Shown here: piece by piece, positions 59,504-64,000 of the stretch
How the letters are laid out: every line of letters begins with the position of its first letter
How positions within the stretch are numbered: position 1 is the stretch's first letter
NCBI GenBank assembly: GCA_964619955.1
Contig: CAZUJF010000003.1
Coordinates: 1 to 64,000 of the forward strand
DNA: 64,000 bases
Reading direction: 5' to 3'
Source: JACQFK01 sp964619955
GTDB taxonomy: Bacteria > Planctomycetota > MHYJ01 > JACPRB01
Made by a program: the position numbers and the translations under genes
Notes under the pieces: generated by a model
The model's database searches: none
What the model was told of the DNA's origin: nothing
Seen by the model: the letters and a program-made list of their open reading frames with translations, nothing else

Positions 59504-60230
59504 GGCCGCCCTCCCGCTCCTCCTCGTTGCCGGGGCGCCGGAGGAAGTCGCGCAGCGCCGCCACGTCGGGCGAGGCCGCCTGCAGGGAGTCCAGCGCCTG
59601 GGCGAACGGCGTTCCGGAATTCCAGAGCGCGGCGAAGGCCGCGTCGAGCTCCTTCGAGCGCGCCGCGGCGGCGGGGCCGAGGACCGCGACGGGGTTGCCG
59701 TCGACGCGGGCGAACGGCGCGATGCCGCCGTCCACGGGGGACTGGGGCAGCACGCGGGCGGAGCGGCCCACCCGGGATCCGGGGGCCACGACGACCTGCC
59801 CGCCGATGCGGGCGCCGCTTTCGACCACGGTCCGGCGCCCGAGCATGCTGAAGGGGTGGAGCACGACGTCGTCGGCGATCTCGCAGCCCTCCTCCAGGGT
59901 GCACCACACATGGAAGAGGTTCCGGGATCCCAGGCGGGTGACGCCGTCCGGGCGTCCGGGGGCGGGGACGGAGACGCACTCGCGGAAGACGTTGCCTTCG
60001 CCGGCGACGATGCGTCCGGAGGACTCCCCGGCGCCGGAGCCGATGGACACCTGGGCGTGCAGGACGTTGCCGGCGCCGAGTTCGACGGTTCCCATGAGGG
60101 AGACCCGGGGGCCGAGCCGGCAGCCGGAGCCCAGGTTCACGCGCGGCCCCACGATGCAGAAGGGGCCGATCTCGACGTCCGCCGCGATGCGCGCGGCGGG
60201 GTCCACGAGGGCCGTCGGATGCGCCTTCAC
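59496..60230 (-). CDS. LpxA-like acyltransferase paralogue
   Basis: A 244-residue left-handed beta-helix protein resembling LpxA over its whole length (HPTALVDPAARIAADVEIGP, then hexapeptide repeats). In the segment corresponding to LpxA's NLIMATAHIAHDCIVEDG, it has NLFHVWCTLEEGCEIADD, so the catalytic His is missing. GTG start overlaps the true lpxA stop by 4 bases. It may be a structural partner or act on another substrate. Confidence 0.85.
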   Translation of the reverse strand: MKAHPTALVDPAARIAADVEIGPFCIVGPRVNLGSGCRLGPRVSLMGTVELGAGNVLHAQVSIGSGAGESSGRIVAGEGNVFRECVSVPAPGRPDGVTRLGSRNLFHVWCTLEEGCEIADDVVLHPFSMLGRRTVVESGARIGGQVVVAPGSRVGRSARVLPQSPVDGGIAPFARVDGNPVAVLGPAAAARSKELDAAFAALWNSGTPFAQALDSLQAASPDVAALRDFLRRPGNEEEREGGLG

Positions 60231-61069
60231 TCCAGCTCCTCCTCGGCCTCCGGGGCGGCCTGGGAGGGCGGCGGGGGCCGGTGGTGTTCGCGCCGGCGGC
60301 CCATGTGGCCGCTGCCGGAGGCGCGCAGGAACTCCACGAGCGTGCGGATCTCGGGGAACTGGCCGCTGGAGCGCTCCACTTCCGCGAGCGCCTCGGGCTT
60401 GGGGAGTCCGGAGCGCCAGATCAGCCGGACGGCCTCGCGCAGGGCGTTGAGGGCCTCGGGCTTGAATCCGCGCCGGCGAAGGCCGACGGAATTGACGCCC
60501 TTGACCTCGCCCTCCATGCCCTGGAGGACCATGTACGGCGGGGCGTCCTGGTTCACGCGGGAGCCGCCGCCCACGAAGGCGTGCTGGCCCACCGTCGCGA
60601 AATGGTGGACGACGACCCAGCCGCTCAGGATGGCCGCGGACTCCACCCGCACGTGGCCCGCCAGGAGGCAGGCGTTGGCGAGGATGCAGCCGTCCTCCAC
60701 GATGCAGTCGTGGGCGATGTGGGCGGTCGCCATGATGAGGTTCCGGTTGCCGATGACGGTCTCGCCGCCGCCGACCTGGGTGCCCTTGTTGACCGTCACG
60801 CCCTCCCGGATGACGTTCTCGTCGCCGATGATCGTGACGGAATCCTCCCCCTTGAACTTGAGGTCCTGGGGGTCCCCGCCGATGACGGTGAAGGGGTGGA
60901 TCACGTTGCGCGCCCCGAGCGTGGTGCGTCCCGCCACGGTGACGCTGTGGACGAGCCGCGTGCCGGGTCCGATGGACGCCTTGGGTCCGACGATGCAGAA
61001 CGGCCCGATGTCGGCGCTGGCGTGCACGCGGGCGCCGGATTCGACCAGGGCGGACGGATGGATGGGCAT
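60227..61069 (-). CDS. lpxA: UDP-GlcNAc acyltransferase
   Basis: A 280-residue protein with hexapeptide repeats, the catalytic His in MATAHIAHDCIVEDG, and the C-terminal helical domain (LNALREAVRLIW). First committed step of lipid A synthesis. It begins five bases after the lpxC-fabZ stop. Confidence 0.96.
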   Translation of the reverse strand: MPIHPSALVESGARVHASADIGPFCIVGPKASIGPGTRLVHSVTVAGRTTLGARNVIHPFTVIGGDPQDLKFKGEDSVTIIGDENVIREGVTVNKGTQVGGGETVIGNRNLIMATAHIAHDCIVEDGCILANACLLAGHVRVESAAILSGWVVVHHFATVGQHAFVGGGSRVNQDAPPYMVLQGMEGEVKGVNSVGLRRRGFKPEALNALREAVRLIWRSGLPKPEALAEVERSSGQFPEIRTLVEFLRASGSGHMGRRREHHRPPPPSQAAPEAEEELE

Positions 61070-61074
61070 GCGGG

Positions 61075-62373
61075 CTATCCGTCGAGGAGCATGAATTTCA
61101 TGGAGGCCTCGGCCACCAGCTGGCCGTCGACGGTCGCCCGGGCGAAGACCTCGCCCGTGCGGGACTTGATCTTGATCGTCTCGACCTCCAGGCGCAGCTG
61201 GTCCCCGGGCACGACGTTCTTGCGCAGCTTGACCCCGTCGAGCGAGAGCAGCACGGCGACCTTCGCCTGGTTGTCGCTCTTGCGCATGAGCAGCACGCCC
61301 GCGAGCTGGGCCATGGCCTCGATCTGGAGGACCCCCGGCATGATCGGCTGTTCGGGGAAGTGGCCCTGGAAGAAGGGCTCGTTGCAGGTCACGTTCTTGA
61401 TGCCGACCGCCCGGCGGTAGCCGTCGAGCTCGATGACGCGGTCGATGAGCAGGAAGGGGAAGCGGTGCGGGAGGATCTTGGAGATCTCCCGGACGTCCAG
61501 CAGGGAGGTCTGGGGGCGCGCGGCCACCTGCCCGGCGTCGCTGAAGGACGCGGCGATCTTCTTGACGAGCTTCAGGTTGGTGGTGTGCCCGGACTTCAGC
61601 GCGACCACGTGGGCCTTGAGGCCGGCGCCGAGGGTCGCGAGGTCGCCGATGAGGTCCAGGATCTTGTGCCGCACGGGCTCGTCGGCGAAGCGGAGCGTGT
61701 TCTCGATGGGCCCGTCGGGGCCCCAGACCACGGTGGTCTGGTAGGTCGCGCCCTTGCCGAGCCCCTGCTGGATGAGGGCCTCCGCCTCGCTCTGCAGGCA
61801 GAACGTGCGGGCGGGGGCGATCTGGGTCGCGTAGGCCTCGTCGCCCAGCTCCAGGGTGAAGTGCTGCCGGCCGATCTTCGTGTTCGGATAATCCAGCGTG
61901 TAGGAGATCGTCAGGCCGTCGCCGCCGGGCATGGCGACGATCGACGCGTCGTTGTCGGTGATGGAGATGGGCTCCCGGACCACATGGATCTTCCGGGCTT
62001 CCGGGAGTTCGCTGATGCCGGCCGAGCGGAGCAGCTCCACCCAGGGCTTGCTGGATCCGTCGACGTTGGGCAGCTCGGCGGCGCTGACTTCGATCTCGAG
62101 GTTGTCGATCCCCAGCCCGGACACGGCCGAGAGGAGGTGCTCGGTGGTCTCGACCTCGGCGCCTTCCACGGCGACCGAGCTGCGGCGAAGTTTGCTGATG
62201 ATCGTGTCGGGGTTCACCGGAAGCCGGGGCCGGTCGGGGAGATCCGTGCGGATGAAGGCGATGCCGTGGTCGGCCGGGGCCGGCTTGACGGTCACCCGGC
62301 AGGCCTGCCCGCTGAACAGCCCGTGGCCCTCGGACTGGGCGGGCTTCAGCAGGGTGCGCTGATTCTTCCTCAT
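61075..62373 (-). CDS. lpxC/fabZ: LpxC-FabZ bifunctional fusion
   Basis: A 432-residue fusion. The LpxC deacetylase part (about 1-280) has zinc-ligand motifs TTEHLLSA and HKILDLIGD and the segment KSGHTTNLKLV. The FabZ dehydratase part (about 290-432) has PFLLIDRV, the catalytic GHFPEQPIMPG and IEAMAQ. Fusions of this kind are known from Bacteroidetes, Chlorobi and PVC bacteria and link lipid A synthesis to fatty-acid synthesis. ATGA overlap with lpxD. Confidence 0.95.
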   Translation of the reverse strand: MRKNQRTLLKPAQSEGHGLFSGQACRVTVKPAPADHGIAFIRTDLPDRPRLPVNPDTIISKLRRSSVAVEGAEVETTEHLLSAVSGLGIDNLEIEVSAAELPNVDGSSKPWVELLRSAGISELPEARKIHVVREPISITDNDASIVAMPGGDGLTISYTLDYPNTKIGRQHFTLELGDEAYATQIAPARTFCLQSEAEALIQQGLGKGATYQTTVVWGPDGPIENTLRFADEPVRHKILDLIGDLATLGAGLKAHVVALKSGHTTNLKLVKKIAASFSDAGQVAARPQTSLLDVREISKILPHRFPFLLIDRVIELDGYRRAVGIKNVTCNEPFFQGHFPEQPIMPGVLQIEAMAQLAGVLLMRKSDNQAKVAVLLSLDGVKLRKNVVPGDQLRLEVETIKIKSRTGEVFARATVDGQLVAEASMKFMLLDG

Positions 62374-63401
62374 CCCTGGGTCTTCTTCTGGACCGCCTCG
62401 AGCTCCGCGCGGAGGCGGCGGAGCTCGGGCAGAACCTCCGGAAGCTTAGCGAGCGCCGCAAGCTCCTTCAAGTGGGTCTTCCGGTCGGAGGCGGGGGAGC
62501 CCGACATCACGCCCCCGGCGGGCACGTCCTTCGTCAGGCCCGTCTGGGCGGTGATGATGACCCCGTCCCCGAGCTCGAGGTGGCCGATGACGCCCGCCTG
62601 ACCGGCGAGGACCACGTAGTTCCCGAGTTTCGTGCTGCCCGCGACCCCCGACTGGGACACCAGCAGGCAGCCGCGCCCGGTGACGACGTTGTGCGCGATC
62701 TGGACGAGGTTGTCGATCTTCGTGCCGCGGCCGATCACGGTCCGGCCGAAGCGGGCCCGGTCGACGGTGCTGTTCGCGCCGATCTCGACGTCGTCCTCGA
62801 GGACCACGATGCCGACCTGGGGGATCTTGTGGTGCACGCCCTGCTCGGTGGCGTATCCGAAGCCGTCGCCGCCGATTACGGCCCCGGGCTGGAGCGTGAC
62901 GCGGGCGCCGAGCTCGCAGCGCTCGCGGACGACGGTCTGGGGGTGCAGGTGGCAGTCGGGGCCGAGTGTCGCGTCCCGCCCCACGAAGACCTGGGCGTGG
63001 AGCAGGCAGCGCTCGCCGATCACGGCCCCCGCCTCGACGACGCAGAGCGGGCCCACCGCGGCGTCTTTCGCCACGCGGGCGGCGGGGTCCACGAAGGCCG
63101 TGGGATGGACGCCGGGGGCGGGCCGCGGCGGGGCGCCGACGAGCAGCTCGGCGATACGCCCGAAGGCGCGGTCGGCGTTCTTCGCGACGATCGCGGGCAG
63201 GGCCGACGTCATGCCCTCCGCCAGCACGACGGCGGAGGCCTTCGTGACGGCGAGCAGCGCGGCGTACTTCGGGTTGTGGAGGAACGTGATGTCCCCCGGA
63301 CCGGCGTCCGTGAGGCCGTTCACGCCCCGGATGCGGACGGCGCCGTCGCCTGCGACGCGGCCGCCCACGTTCCGGGCCAGTTCCTCCAGGCTGAATTCCA
63401 T
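62370..63401 (-). CDS. lpxD: UDP-3-O-acyl-glucosamine N-acyltransferase
   Basis: A 343-residue protein: an N-terminal uridine-binding domain, then a left-handed beta-helix with the conserved QIAHNVVTGRGCLLVSQSG and GQAGVIGHLELGD, where the catalytic His lies. Third acylation-related step of lipid A synthesis. Seven bases after the ompH stop. Confidence 0.95.
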   Translation of the reverse strand: MEFSLEELARNVGGRVAGDGAVRIRGVNGLTDAGPGDITFLHNPKYAALLAVTKASAVVLAEGMTSALPAIVAKNADRAFGRIAELLVGAPPRPAPGVHPTAFVDPAARVAKDAAVGPLCVVEAGAVIGERCLLHAQVFVGRDATLGPDCHLHPQTVVRERCELGARVTLQPGAVIGGDGFGYATEQGVHHKIPQVGIVVLEDDVEIGANSTVDRARFGRTVIGRGTKIDNLVQIAHNVVTGRGCLLVSQSGVAGSTKLGNYVVLAGQAGVIGHLELGDGVIITAQTGLTKDVPAGGVMSGSPASDRKTHLKELAALAKLPEVLPELRRLRAELEAVQKKTQG

Positions 63402-63408
63402 GATCCGC

Positions 63409-64000
63409 CTATTTCTTCTCCGGGACCGCGGCGCGGGCCTTCTTGTCCTCGGCGTTGAGCCGCTCCACGACCGCGGCCGTGATGTCGACGCTCTCGTTGT
63501 GGAAGAGGACGACGCGGTTGTTGATCCGCTGGGTGACCGTCTCGTTGTCCTGCTCCTCGAGAAAGGACGACTCGATGCGGAGCACGAGGTCGAACTTCTG
63601 CTCCTTGGCGACGATCTCCACCACGCGGCGGATCTCGTTGTAGATCTCGATCTTCTTGTCGCTGTAGAAGTCGAGGTAGATCGTCTTGCCGAGGTCGCCT
63701 TCGATCTTGCGGTTGGCCTCGAGCCGCTTCAGCTGGGCGATCTTCTCCTGGCGGAGCTTGGAGCCCTGGGGGAGCCCCTTGATCTGCTCCTGCAGGCGCT
63801 CCATCTCGGCCTCGATGTCCTTGAGCTTCTTGGCCAGCTCCTCGCCCAGCTTCGCCAGCTCGGCGTCGAGCGCCTTGACGCGTTCGTACTTGTCCTTGTC
63901 GAAGCAGGTGCGGAGGTTGACCACGCCGAGCTTGAAGGGTTTCTCCTGGGCGGGGGCCGCGGTGGCCGCGAGCAGCAGGGCTGCGGCCGCGACGATGAAG
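63409..64000 (-). CDS. OmpH/Skp-family periplasmic chaperone (5' end outside window)
   Basis: At least 196 residues; the gene runs off the right edge. A signal peptide ending APA-QEK is visible, then LGVVNLRTCFDKDKYERV, a long charged coiled coil (about residues 45-95 of the visible part) and the beta segment with DLVLRIESS, matching OmpH/Skp. It escorts outer-membrane proteins. Position upstream of lpxD is the usual one. Confidence 0.9.
   Translation of the reverse strand, partial: FIVAAAALLLAATAAPAQEKPFKLGVVNLRTCFDKDKYERVKALDAELAKLGEELAKKLKDIEAEMERLQEQIKGLPQGSKLRQEKIAQLKRLEANRKIEGDLGKTIYLDFYSDKKIEIYNEIRRVVEIVAKEQKFDLVLRIESSFLEEQDNETVTQRINNRVVLFHNESVDITAAVVERLNAEDKKARAAVPEKK

Noticed and set aside
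1..64000. CRISPR array or antiviral defence island
   Set aside because: No spaced short direct repeats and no cas, restriction-modification or toxin-antitoxin genes were recognised. The AAA_14 ATPase alone does not support a defence call.

Overview
This 64 kb window comes from a high-GC (mostly about 65-70 %) diderm bacterium that makes lipid A. The gene content points to the Planctomycetota or a neighbouring PVC-type lineage: a DUF1549/DUF1553 plus DUF1501 cytochrome pair, a PVC-type haem-domain protein, a long TPR Ser/Thr kinase, several SGNH/sialate-esterase proteins, HEAT and GspG-like secreted proteins, an MBOAT O-acyltransferase and an LpxC-FabZ fusion. The lineage is inferred; no rRNA is present.

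Layout. (1) 1-1650: seventeen tightly packed tRNA genes on the minus strand, several with altered D- and T-loops, followed to the right by a candidate structured RNA with a strong terminator (1654-1925). (2) 2.1-8.0 kb: an O-acyltransferase pair (MBOAT and AlgJ-like), an esterase, a sialate-type esterase and an AAA_14 ATPase. (3) 8.1-11.2 kb: a three-gene minus operon of a secreted HEAT protein, an anchored protein and a Cys-cluster protein, divergent from a second Cys-cluster protein. (4) 11.3-20.9 kb: signalling block with an HPt protein, an HPt-REC-GGDEF-REC protein and a REC-DUF4388 protein, with two near-consensus sigma-54 promoters; then a TPR-thioredoxin-PDZ protein interrupted by an in-frame UGA that I read as selenocysteine; then a PknB-type kinase. 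(5) 21-35.6 kb: secreted haem protein, GH18 protein, RRM protein, gatB, a WecA-like transferase with an O-antigen-ligase/polymerase-like protein, SGNH esterases, a beta-helix protein and a tandem NBR1-type Ig protein. (6) 35.6-41.6 kb: a lower-GC accessory stretch of secreted or membrane proteins, with 77-bp and 70-bp direct repeats. (7) 41.6-49.7 kb: pyrF, a HEAT/GspG-like protein, an hpt-PHP-PIG-L operon and the DUF1549/DUF1501 pair. (8) 49.7-64 kb: envelope biogenesis. A five-gene, ATGA-coupled operon holds a two-subunit ABC exporter, two LptF/LptG-type permeases and a HAD phosphatase. A second operon runs ompH-lpxD-lpxC/fabZ-lpxA-lpxA paralogue-Gfo/Idh-lpxB.

Shared habits. Many genes have a -10 hexamer ending only 5-9 bases before the start codon and no Shine-Dalgarno sequence, which predicts leaderless or near-leaderless mRNAs. 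Operon genes are commonly coupled by 4-base ATGA or GTGA overlaps. Most predicted secreted proteins have a very short signal peptide followed by Gln, like the 'Q-rule' described for Bacteroidetes signal peptidase I substrates.

How it fits together. Much of the window serves the cell envelope: lipid A synthesis and export, O-antigen or polysaccharide assembly and its O-acylation and de-acylation, and many exported proteins. The most notable items are the tRNA array with covarying 18/55 positions, the likely TPR-thioredoxin-PDZ selenoprotein, the paired sigma-54 promoters that abut start codons, and the repeat-bearing accessory island.
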